The notes beneath the pieces are model-generated. The model searched no databases. It worked only from the letters and a program-made list of their open reading frames with translations, and was not told the origin of the DNA. From Limoniibacter endophyticus (GTDB lineage: Bacteria > Pseudomonadota > Alphaproteobacteria > Rhizobiales > Rhizobiaceae), in the NCBI RefSeq assembly GCF_014652835.1, contig NZ_BMZO01000012.1, positions 62,001-126,000 on the forward strand: DNA of 64,000 bases, given 5' to 3'. Numbering within the stretch: position 1 is the first letter of the stretch; each line of letters opens with the position of its first letter. Made by a program: the position numbers and the translations under genes. Shown here one piece after another: positions 1 through 7,717 of the stretch.

Positions 1-1571
1 ATTTTCGCAAACTGAACGAGAAGCTGGAACTCGTGGCGCGCGAAACCGGTGCGGCCGTTATCTATGCCGTGCGCGTGGATGGGCTGGCGGTTGCCGCCAG
101 CAACTGGCGCGAGCCGGACAGTTTTGTCGGCAATGATTATAGCTTTCGCGCTTATTTTTACGACGCGATGAAAAGCGGCGCAGGCAAGCACTACGCGCTC
201 GGCACAGTCAGCCGTCGGCCCGGTCTTTATGTCTCGCGTCGCATTGATGATCTCGATGGCACTCCTCTTGGTGCCATCGTTGTCAAGCTCGAGTTCGACC
301 AGTTGGAACGCGATTGGGCAAGCTCCGGCAATCTGACTTTTATCACAGACGAAAAGGGCGTCGTTCTGGTTACCAGCAATTCCTCATTGCGCTTTCGCGC
401 GATGAAGGCGCTTTCCGAACAGGAGCGAGAGACGTTGCGGGCGAGCCTGCAATTCGGCGACGCATCACTCGAACAGCTTGATATCCGGCAAAGGCAGCCG
501 CTTGGTCCTGAAGAGAATCTGGTTTCCGCCGGCGAACCCATTGGAAAAATGAGCGAGACTTATCTCGATTTGCAGATGCCGGTTGAAGGAACGGGCTGGA
601 CGATCAACTACCTTGCGCCCGTCTCCGAAGCGATCGCAAAGGGCATACGCGAGTGGCTTTTGCTCTCTCTTGCCGCGCTTTTCCCGGTTCTCGCTGGAAG
701 CGGCTTTTATCTGCGCAAGCGACACGCTGCCGATTTGCGCCTGATCGCGGAGCAGGAGGCGCGCGATGCGCTCGAACGCCGTGTGGAAGAGCGAACCAGC
801 GATCTGAAGGCCGCGCATGGCCGCCTTGAAGCGGAGATAGAAGAGCATCGGGAAACGGAGCGGAAGCTTCAGGCAGTGCAACAGGAGCTGGTGAGCGCTA
901 ATCGCCTCGCCATTCTAGGACAGGTGGTCGCGGGTGTCGCGCATGAGGTTAATCAGCCGCTCGCGACCATTCGTACCTATGCCGACAATGCCCTCTCTTT
1001 TTTATCCATCGGGCGTGCCGAGGACGCCTGCCAGAACTTGACAACCATCGCCTCGCTTACAGAGCGGATCGCCCGCATCACACAGGAACTCAGAAACTTT
1101 GCGCGAAAGGGCAAGGGAAGCGACAAGTCAGAAGCCATTCCTGTGGGGGAAATCATCGACGGCGCACTTATGCTTTTACGCGCACGCTTTCGTACCCGGA
1201 TGGAGGCATTGGAGATCGAATGGCCATCCTCGGACATGCGCGTTATGGGAAGTCGGATCCGTCTGGAGCAGGTATTAATCAATCTGCTGCAGAACGCTTT
1301 CGAAGCGATAGGAGAGCGCAGCGATGGAGAAGTTCGTGTTTACGCCGAGGTGAGAGAGGGCAGGGTGCACATCGTGGTGCATGATAATGGCGTTGGTCTG
1401 TCGCCCATGATCCGTGCGGGCCTGTTTACGCCATTCAATACCTCGAAAGAGCAGGGCCTTGGCCTGGGACTTGTCATTTCGCGCGAAATAATCACCGAAC
1501 ATGGCGGCACATTGTCGCTGGATAGTGATGAAGCTGGGACGCGCGCAACGATAATTGTGGAGAGAATTTAG
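1..1571 (+). CDS. dctB: C4-dicarboxylate sensor histidine kinase DctB (5' truncated)
   Basis: The reading frame is open from base 3 and the window edge removes the true start, so the GTG at 33 is internal. The visible part has a periplasmic PDC/Cache-like sensor region (to about base 630), one membrane segment (about 640-710), and a long charged coiled coil (about 750-890). A HisKA domain follows with H-box [17 protein letters not shown], then an ATPase domain with DNGVGLS and GLGLGL boxes. DctB autophosphorylates on sensing C4-dicarboxylates and passes phosphate to DctD. The partner gene starts 3 bases downstream, which strongly supports the pairing. No dctA transporter gene lies in the window. 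Confidence 0.88.
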   Translation, partial: FRKLNEKLELVARETGAAVIYAVRVDGLAVAASNWREPDSFVGNDYSFRAYFYDAMKSGAGKHYALGTVSRRPGLYVSRRIDDLDGTPLGAIVVKLEFDQLERDWASSGNLTFITDEKGVVLVTSNSSLRFRAMKALSEQERETLRASLQFGDASLEQLDIRQRQPLGPEENLVSAGEPIGKMSETYLDLQMPVEGTGWTINYLAPVSEAIAKGIREWLLLSLAALFPVLAGSGFYLRKRHAADLRLIAEQEARDALERRVEERTSDLKAAHGRLEAEIEEHRETERKLQAVQQELVSANRLAILGQVVAGVAHEVNQPLATIRTYADNALSFLSIGRAEDACQNLTTIASLTERIARITQELRNFARKGKGSDKSEAIPVGEIIDGALMLLRARFRTRMEALEIEWPSSDMRVMGSRIRLEQVLINLLQNAFEAIGERSDGEVRVYAEVREGRVHIVVHDNGVGLSPMIRAGLFTPFNTSKEQGLGLGLVISREIITEHGGTLSLDSDEAGTRATIIVERI

Positions 1572-1573
1572 GC

Positions 1574-2923
1574 ATGATGACAGATGTCCTTCTTGTCGAC
1601 GACGATCGCGATCTATCCGCTGCTATCGCGCAGTCACTGGAAATTGCCGGTCTTTCCGTTCAGCGTGCTGGGAGTGCCAATCAGGCCCGCACTTTGCTCG
1701 ATGAGAATTTCTCGGGCGTGGTCGTCTCCGACGTGCGTATGCCTGGTATGGATGGGCTGGAATTTCTCGATCTCCTACATGCGATGGATGCGGATTTGCC
1801 TGTTGTGCTGATGACTGGCCATGGCGATATTCCCATGGCCGTGCGCGCCATGCAGACGGGTGCCTATGATTTCATTACCAAGCCCTTCGCTACGGAACAG
1901 CTTGTGACCAGCATCCGCCGTGCACTTGAAAAGCGCCGTCTTGTCATAGAAAACCGCGATCTGCGGGCTCGATCCCTTCAGGCTGGCGACAGCGCGCCGC
2001 TGATCGGCCAGACGCCGGCTATCGAACGTCTGCGCCAGACGCTGCGCCATATCGCCGATACCGACGTCGACGTGCTCGTGGCTGGTGAAACGGGAAGCGG
2101 CAAGGAGGTTGTTGCGACGCTGTTGCACCAATGGAGCGAACGGCGCTCCAAAGGCAATTTCGTTGCGCTCAATTGCGGTGCACTTCCCGACACGGTCCTG
2201 GAAAGTGAGCTCTTCGGCCATGAGGCTGGTGCCTTCACCGGCGCGCAGAAAAGACGTGTCGGCAGGATCGAGCACGCGAGTGGTGGCACGCTCTTCCTCG
2301 ACGAGATCGAGAGCATGCCCGTTGAAACGCAGGTGAAGTTGCTGCGCGTTATCGAAGCGCGTGAGATTGCTCCGCTTGGTACGAATGAAATCAGACCGGT
2401 CGATTTACGTGTCGTGGCTGCGGCCAAAGTCGATCTGAGCGACCCGTCTACCCGGGGTGAATTTCGTGAGGACCTTTACTATCGCCTCAATGTCGTGACG
2501 ATCTGCATTCCCCCGCTGCGAGAACGCAAAGCCGACATACCGCTGCTCTACACCCACTTTCTCCAACGCGCCTGTCAGCGGTTTAAGGCGGATATGCCGG
2601 AGACGAGTCGCGATATTCATGATTTCCTGATGAGCCATGATTGGCCCGGTAATGTTCGCGAGCTGTCGCATTTTGCCGAGCGGCGAGCGCTTGGCCTCGA
2701 CCTCGCGACCTCGGTCGGTTCAAGTTCAGACGAGCGGCCAACGCCGCATGGCAGCCTGCCTGAGCAGGTGGAGGCATTTGAAAAGCAGGTGATCGAAAAT
2801 GTCCTGCGCGGCACGCACGGGGATGTGAAGGAAACGCTCGCAGCGCTAGGAATTCCCCGTAAGACCTTCTATGACAAGCTGCAGCGCCACGGCATAAATC
2901 GTAGCGATTTCGCCGCGACTTAG
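1574..2923 (+). CDS. dctD: Sigma-54-dependent response regulator DctD
   Basis: 449 residues. The receiver domain has its acidic pocket at DDD (9-11), the phospho-acceptor at D53 in SDVRMPG, and K104 in TKPFA. The AAA+ domain has Walker A GETGSGKE, the sigma-54 contact loop GAFTGA and FLDEI. A Fis-type HTH is at the C-terminus ([18 protein letters not shown]). When phosphorylated by DctB it should activate sigma-54 promoters for C4-dicarboxylate uptake. It is co-transcribed with dctB (2-base gap). Its TAG stop overlaps the stop of the convergent dcd gene by 4 bases, leaving no room for a separate terminator. Confidence 0.9.
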   Translation: MMTDVLLVDDDRDLSAAIAQSLEIAGLSVQRAGSANQARTLLDENFSGVVVSDVRMPGMDGLEFLDLLHAMDADLPVVLMTGHGDIPMAVRAMQTGAYDFITKPFATEQLVTSIRRALEKRRLVIENRDLRARSLQAGDSAPLIGQTPAIERLRQTLRHIADTDVDVLVAGETGSGKEVVATLLHQWSERRSKGNFVALNCGALPDTVLESELFGHEAGAFTGAQKRRVGRIEHASGGTLFLDEIESMPVETQVKLLRVIEAREIAPLGTNEIRPVDLRVVAAAKVDLSDPSTRGEFREDLYYRLNVVTICIPPLRERKADIPLLYTHFLQRACQRFKADMPETSRDIHDFLMSHDWPGNVRELSHFAERRALGLDLATSVGSSSDERPTPHGSLPEQVEAFEKQVIENVLRGTHGDVKETLAALGIPRKTFYDKLQRHGINRSDFAAT

Positions 2924-4014
2924 GAACTTACGCGGAAATGCTTCGACAGTTTCAGGCCCTGCGCCTGATAATTGGATTTCAGATCGGTTCCATAGAGTGC
3001 GTCTGGGCGTGACAGCATATGCTCATAAACGAGCCGTCCGACGATCTGGCCGTGATCGAGAATGAACGGCACCTCGTGGCTGCGCACTTCCAGAACTGCA
3101 CGGCTGCCCGTTCCGCCTGCTGCGGAATGCCCAAAGCCTGGATCGAAGAAGCCCGCGTAATGGACACGGAATTCGCCTACCAGAGGATCGAAAGGCGTCA
3201 TCTCAGCAGCGTGATGCGGCGGCACATGCACCGCCTCCCGGGATACGAGAATATAGAACTCATCCGGGTCGAGCACGAGTTCGGGACGACCGTGATTATA
3301 AAGCGGCTCCCAGAAATCGTGCACATCCTGCGCAGCCTTCGCGTCAACGTCGACAAGGCCAGTATGATGTTTGGCGCGGTAGCCGATCAGCCCTTCATCA
3401 GTGCCGGTCAGGTCAATGGAAAGCGCGATGCCGCCACCGGAAACATTTGGCGCTTCGGCGGCAACCAGGGTCTCCGCTTCGTGTAAGGTCGAGACTTCCG
3501 TCTCTGTCAGCAATGCGTGTCCTTTGCGAAAACGGATCTGCGACAGGCGCGATCCCTTGCGTACGACGATCGGAAAGGTGCGCGGCGACACCTCCATATA
3601 AAGCGGGCCCTTGTAACCCGCCGGGATCTGGTCAAACTCCTGTCCGTAATCGGTCATGACGCGCGTGAAGATATCAAGACGACCGGTCGAACTCTTCGGA
3701 TTGGCCGAGGCTGAAATCTCCTGCGGCAGCGCAAGGCGCTCAAGCAGAGGAATGATATAGACGCACCCGGTTTCAAGGACGGCGCCGTCCTCCAGGTTGA
3801 TCTCGTGCAGCGTCAGGCGTTCTAATTTTTCGTCCACGCGGGAGATCGGCCCTGGTAGAAAACTGGCGCGCACACGCAGCGCTTTTGATCCGAGGCGCAG
3901 GTCGAGGCTGGCCGGTTGGATTTGGTCATCGGCGAGCACGTTCGGCGCGCTCAGAGCGCCGGTCTGAAAGAGGGCGGCGATATCCCGGTCGGGCAGAATT
4001 CCTGTCGTGCGCAA
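2920..4014 (-). CDS. dcd: dCTP deaminase, long alphaproteobacterial form
   Basis: 364 residues, about twice the length of E. coli Dcd. The first half carries the dUTPase/Dcd trimer fold signature ([19 protein letters not shown] near residues 28-46; [12 protein letters not shown] near 110-121). The second half looks like a second, diverged copy of the fold ([39 protein letters not shown]). The expected reaction is dCTP to dUTP plus ammonia, feeding dTMP synthesis. The gene is divergent from metZ and convergent with dctD. The family assignment is good; whether both halves are catalytic cannot be told from sequence. Confidence 0.85.
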   Translation of the reverse strand: MRTTGILPDRDIAALFQTGALSAPNVLADDQIQPASLDLRLGSKALRVRASFLPGPISRVDEKLERLTLHEINLEDGAVLETGCVYIIPLLERLALPQEISASANPKSSTGRLDIFTRVMTDYGQEFDQIPAGYKGPLYMEVSPRTFPIVVRKGSRLSQIRFRKGHALLTETEVSTLHEAETLVAAEAPNVSGGGIALSIDLTGTDEGLIGYRAKHHTGLVDVDAKAAQDVHDFWEPLYNHGRPELVLDPDEFYILVSREAVHVPPHHAAEMTPFDPLVGEFRVHYAGFFDPGFGHSAAGGTGSRAVLEVRSHEVPFILDHGQIVGRLVYEHMLSRPDALYGTDLKSNYQAQGLKLSKHFRVSS

Positions 4015-4103
4015 AGCTCAAGCCTTTTAAAAATCGGTGCATTGGCGCGAATTTCAGTTCGCTGGCCCAAGGCTGTGGCGCAAAACTTTAGACATTGGGC
4101 CAA

Positions 4104-4132
4104 TTGACGCAAGAAGCCCGGAGGTCTAAACC
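4104..4132 (+). promoter_or_regulatory. Probable housekeeping promoter of the metZ riboswitch transcript
   Basis: TTGACG (4104-4109), a 17-base spacer, then TAAACC (4127-4132). Transcription would start near 4139, exactly where the SAM-II aptamer begins. The -10 match is weak, but spacing and position fit well. Confidence 0.5.
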
Positions 4133-4138
4133 CCATTT

Positions 4139-4195
4139 ATCCCGTGGTGATTTGCCGGTCGGCTTGCAGCCACGTTAAATAAGTCGCTAAAGGGG
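4139..4195 (+). promoter_or_regulatory. SAM-II riboswitch (metA motif)
   Basis: The sequence follows the SAM-II consensus known upstream of metA/metZ/metC genes in alphaproteobacteria: CGTGG-TGATTTGCCGG, then GGCTTGCAGCCACG, then TTAAATAAGTCGCTAAAG. Helix P1 forms between CGTGG (4143-4147) and CCACG (4170-4174). The downstream AAGTCGCTAAA strand makes the H-type pseudoknot that encloses S-adenosylmethionine. It precedes metZ, so SAM binding should lower methionine synthesis. A terminator-like hairpin directly follows, suggesting control of transcription as well as, or instead of, translation. Confidence 0.92.
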
Positions 4196-4210
4196 CCGCA
4201 CGTATGAGCG

Positions 4211-4241
4211 ACCGGTTGCGACTTTTGCGACCGGTTTTTTT
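4211..4241 (+). terminator. Intrinsic terminator in the metZ leader
   Basis: A 9-bp stem with one G-U pair, ACCGGTTGC (4211-4219) with GCGACCGGT (4227-4235), has a 7-base loop and runs into seven T. It lies between the SAM-II aptamer and the metZ start, the position expected of an attenuator. Confidence 0.7.
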
Positions 4242-4259
4242 GTGCGTGAAAGATGGCAA

Positions 4260-5459
4260 ATGACAACAGATACCGAAAAGCCCTTCAGCATCGAAACCCA
4301 ACTTATTCATTCCGGTGTGATCCGTTCACAGTTTGCGGAAACCTCGGAATCGATCTTTCTGACACAGGGTTTCGTCTATCCGACAGCGGAAGCAGCACTC
4401 GCGCGCTTTAACGGCGAAGATCCGGGTTTCATCTATTCGCGCTATGCCAATCCGACCACCCAGATGTTCGAAGATCGCATGTGCGCGATCGAAGGCGCGG
4501 AAGATGCGCGGGCCATGGCATCCGGCATGGCGGCGGTCACCTCGGCGCTCCTGTGCTCGCTCAAGGCTGGAGATCACATCGTTTCGGCGCGGGCCTTGTT
4601 TGGCTCCTGTCGCTGGGTGATCGAGAATCTGATGCCCCGCTACGGCATAGAGTTTACCTTCGTAGATGGACGCGACCTCGACGCATGGAAGAAGGCGGTT
4701 CGTCCAAACACGAAGCTTTTCTTCATGGAAAGCCCGACGAATCCTTCCTTGGAAGTCATCGATATTCGTGCCGTTGCCGACATCGCAAACGGGATCGGCG
4801 CACGCGTTGTAGTTGATAATGTGTTCGCAACGCCGCTCTACCAGAAGCCGCTGCAGCTGGGCGCGCACGTCGTCGTCTATTCCGCTACCAAGCATATTGA
4901 CGGGCAGGGGCGTTGCCTCGGCGGTATCGTGCTTTCGGACAAGAAGTGGATCGATGAGAACCTCCACGATTACTTCCGCCACACCGGCCCATCCATGTCG
5001 CCATTCAACGCCTGGACGCTTTTGAAGGGTTTGGAAACGCTGGCCGTTCGAGTCGAGTACCAGACGAAGTCGGCAGCGCGCGTCGCCGATTATCTTGCGG
5101 AAAGCGACGTCGTTTCACGTCTGCTCTACGCTGGACGCGCCGATCATCCGCAAGCCGATATCATCCGGAAGCAGATGACGGGCGGCTCGACCTTGATTTG
5201 CTTTGACGTAAAAGGTGGCCAGAAGGCCGCATTCGCCTTCGAAAACGCGCTCAAGATCATCCGCATTTCCAACAATCTTGGCGATGCCAAATCTCTGATT
5301 ACTCATCCGGCTACAACAACCCATAAGAGCCTGGATGATCAAGGCCGGGCGGAGGCGGGTATCGGTGATGGCTCGTTGCGATTGTCGATTGGTCTTGAAA
5401 ATCCGGACGACCTAATTGCGGACATCGAACGCGGCCTGAAGGCGGCGGCCGCAGCCTGA
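4260..5459 (+). CDS. metZ: O-succinylhomoserine sulfhydrylase MetZ
   Basis: 399 residues, a PLP-dependent enzyme of the Cys/Met metabolism family, full length. It condenses O-succinylhomoserine with sulfide to give homocysteine. The PLP lysine is in YSATKHIDGQGR near residue 210, and SRYANPT near residue 60 is typical. The ATG at 4260 is preferred over an in-frame GTG at 4242, because 4242 directly follows the terminator T-tract and would add only six residues. Regulation by SAM-II is read directly from the leader. O-acetylhomoserine as substrate cannot be excluded from sequence alone. Confidence 0.9.
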   Translation: MTTDTEKPFSIETQLIHSGVIRSQFAETSESIFLTQGFVYPTAEAALARFNGEDPGFIYSRYANPTTQMFEDRMCAIEGAEDARAMASGMAAVTSALLCSLKAGDHIVSARALFGSCRWVIENLMPRYGIEFTFVDGRDLDAWKKAVRPNTKLFFMESPTNPSLEVIDIRAVADIANGIGARVVVDNVFATPLYQKPLQLGAHVVVYSATKHIDGQGRCLGGIVLSDKKWIDENLHDYFRHTGPSMSPFNAWTLLKGLETLAVRVEYQTKSAARVADYLAESDVVSRLLYAGRADHPQADIIRKQMTGGSTLICFDVKGGQKAAFAFENALKIIRISNNLGDAKSLITHPATTTHKSLDDQGRAEAGIGDGSLRLSIGLENPDDLIADIERGLKAAAAA

Positions 5460-5480
5460 ATTTTCGCCGAGATCGACTAG

Positions 5481-5514
5481 AAAGCCCGGTATTTAAAGGA
5501 GTGCCGGGCTTTTT
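5481..5514 (+). terminator. Intrinsic terminator after metZ
   Basis: AAAGCCCGG (5481-5489) pairs with CCGGGCTTT (5504-5512) across a 14-base loop and is followed by T residues. Confidence 0.8.
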
Positions 5515-5763
5515 ACATGCTCCTCCGAGCCTCAATTAAAGCACATATTTTTTTGTCGCGCTATTACGCGATCGCGTACCTTACAAACCACTCATTTCCT
5601 GCCATGTTCGATCCGGAATTCGGCGACGGGGGCACCGTCTCTTCAGGGAACGTTCGGGTGGTGGCCCGGACTATAGCCATTTTATTGTCGAAACACTGGA
5701 TTGGGGCGCTTCAAGCGACCGCCGGAGGCGTGTGTGCTTGAGACGGCATTGGGGGAATAGGGC
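5515..5763. other. Non-coding gap before the glycosyltransferase, with a 14-bp palindrome
   Basis: No convincing gene; the short frames here lack recognisable content. A perfect palindrome TACGCGATCGCGTA lies at 5565-5578. A G-rich ribosome site GGGGGA (5751-5756) precedes the next start. Confidence 0.5.
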
Positions 5764-7707
5764 ATGTCGACCATGCAACGGACAGTGCTGCCTGCGATTA
5801 CGCCGGCGGTGGAGGAGAAAATACGCGCGATCGTACCGGTCTATCCGGAACTGGGTGAGTGGCAGGCACTTCTGCGGACGCTGCGACTTTCGGAAGATAG
5901 TCAGGCCATCCTTGCCGCTCAGGCGAGACTGCGCAAGGTCAGCCTCTTGCAGGTCATGCGTGATCATCCGGCAATTGGCGAGACCGTGCTCTACAAAGCG
6001 ATCGCACGGGCCGCCGGCATCGTGTATCGCCCCTATCCGCTTCCGTCCGACCTGCTCTTTTCGGATGATCAGGCGTCCCGTCTGCTAAGGCGTCATTCAT
6101 GTGCACTTTTCGCGCCGCTGCGCCGCGGCACTTTGAGTATCCATTTCGCCATGCCTTTCGATGTTCTTGAGTATCCCGGCAATTTCGCGCGGCTTTGTGC
6201 AATGTCTGCGGAAGTAAAGGAAAGCTTCTGTCTCATCCCGCCATTGCACCTGCGTCAGGCCCTGTTCATTCGTTCGCGCGACCTGATCGCCCATCGGGCA
6301 ACCTATGATATCGCGCTCAACACACCGGAGCACAGTGCACGGCAAGTAGTTGCCGGCGGGCAGACATTCATCCTCTGCACGATCGTGCTCATCTTGATAA
6401 GCCTGTCTCTGTCGAGCGCACCAGGATTTTGGCCGGGTCTTCATTTCCTGGCAAGTTCGGCTTTTCTGGTTTGCGTTCTCTTACGCGTTTTTGCAGCAAC
6501 CGAAGCCCGCGCTGTCCCGGCGCCGACCATGCCCGAGCTCGGAATTTCCGATGATCCTCCAATCTATACCGTCCTGATCGCCCTCTACCGCGAAGCCGAC
6601 GTAGTTCCGCAATTGCTTGTTGCACTCGGCAAACTTGTGTGGCCACGCGAACGACTGGAGATCAAGCTCGTTTGCGAGGAAGGAGATCATGAGACGATAG
6701 CAGCCATCGAAGCGCAACCCTTGCGGTCGTTCGTGGAACTGATCAAGGTCCCGCGTTTCGGACCTCAAACGAAGCCCAAGGCGCTTGCCTACGCGCTACA
6801 GGCATCGAGCGGGAGCCTGGTCGTTCTTTACGACGCGGAGGATCGGCCGCATTCGTTGCAATTGATGGAGGCATGGGAACGCTTTCGCGACGAAGGACCC
6901 GAACTTGCCTGCTTGCAAGCCCCCCTCGATATCGATAATCGCCACGAAGGCACTTTGGCCCGCATGTTCTGGTTCGAGTACTGCGGGCTGTTCAAGGGTC
7001 TGCTGCCATGGCTGGCGAAGCGAGGGCTGATCATGCCGCTTGGTGGCACGTCAAACCATTTCCGGCGCGAGGCCCTGGAAAAGGTGGGCGGATGGGATCC
7101 GTTCAATGTCACTGAAGATGCGGACCTCGGGGTTCGTCTGGCGCGGCATGGTTACCGCTGCGGCGTGCTTTCACTTCCGACGCTCGAGGATGCCCCTATT
7201 TCATTCAAGGATTGGTTGCCGCAACGCACGCGCTGGATGAAGGGCTGGATGCAGACATGGCTCGTTCACATGCGCCATCCGCTGCGACTGGTCCGCCAGA
7301 TCGGCCTCAAGTCTTTTATCCTGGTCCAGGTGCTCTTTGCCGGGATGCTCCTTTCAGCGATGGTTCACCCACTGCTCGTTTTCTCGGTAATTTCGACAGT
7401 CGGAATGGCAATTCTAAGCGAGGACGTAACGCAATATTCGGTATTGATCGGCGTCGATATCGCGGTTCTGTCCTTGGGCTACGTCTCGTTCCTGTTGCTC
7501 GGCCACCGGACGCTGGCGCCGAAGCAGAAACGCGGTTTCTGGAAGGTGGCGATGATGACGCCCGTCTACTGGTGCCTGCTGGCGCTTGCCGGGTGGCGCG
7601 CATTTTTCCAATTGATGCGCCGCCCCCACCACTGGGAAAAGACGACGCACAAGCCCAGTAACAAACTTCTGGCGCCGTCCGGCAATTCCTTGGACGCCGC
7701 GGAGTGA
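5764..7707 (+). CDS. Membrane family 2 glycosyltransferase with N-terminal MshEN-like domain
   Basis: 647 residues. Residues about 30-170 resemble the MshEN/GspE-N fold (ILAAQARLRKVSLLQVM; LPSDLLFSDDQA; GTLSIHFAMPFDVLEY). Two membrane segments follow (about 205-245), then a GT2 catalytic domain with YDAEDRP, GGTSNHFRR, TEDADLGVRLARHG and the QRTRWMKGW processive-type motif. Three or four membrane segments lie after about residue 515. Such proteins resemble phage N4 adsorption protein B and cellulose-synthase-like enzymes and probably make or export a surface polysaccharide, but the sugar is unknown. No other polysaccharide genes are adjacent. It ends 10 bases from the convergent polA stop. 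Confidence 0.8.
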   Translation: MSTMQRTVLPAITPAVEEKIRAIVPVYPELGEWQALLRTLRLSEDSQAILAAQARLRKVSLLQVMRDHPAIGETVLYKAIARAAGIVYRPYPLPSDLLFSDDQASRLLRRHSCALFAPLRRGTLSIHFAMPFDVLEYPGNFARLCAMSAEVKESFCLIPPLHLRQALFIRSRDLIAHRATYDIALNTPEHSARQVVAGGQTFILCTIVLILISLSLSSAPGFWPGLHFLASSAFLVCVLLRVFAATEARAVPAPTMPELGISDDPPIYTVLIALYREADVVPQLLVALGKLVWPRERLEIKLVCEEGDHETIAAIEAQPLRSFVELIKVPRFGPQTKPKALAYALQASSGSLVVLYDAEDRPHSLQLMEAWERFRDEGPELACLQAPLDIDNRHEGTLARMFWFEYCGLFKGLLPWLAKRGLIMPLGGTSNHFRREALEKVGGWDPFNVTEDADLGVRLARHGYRCGVLSLPTLEDAPISFKDWLPQRTRWMKGWMQTWLVHMRHPLRLVRQIGLKSFILVQVLFAGMLLSAMVHPLLVFSVISTVGMAILSEDVTQYSVLIGVDIAVLSLGYVSFLLLGHRTLAPKQKRGFWKVAMMTPVYWCLLALAGWRAFFQLMRRPHHWEKTTHKPSNKLLAPSGNSLDAAE

Positions 7708-7717
7708 CGAAGAGTAA

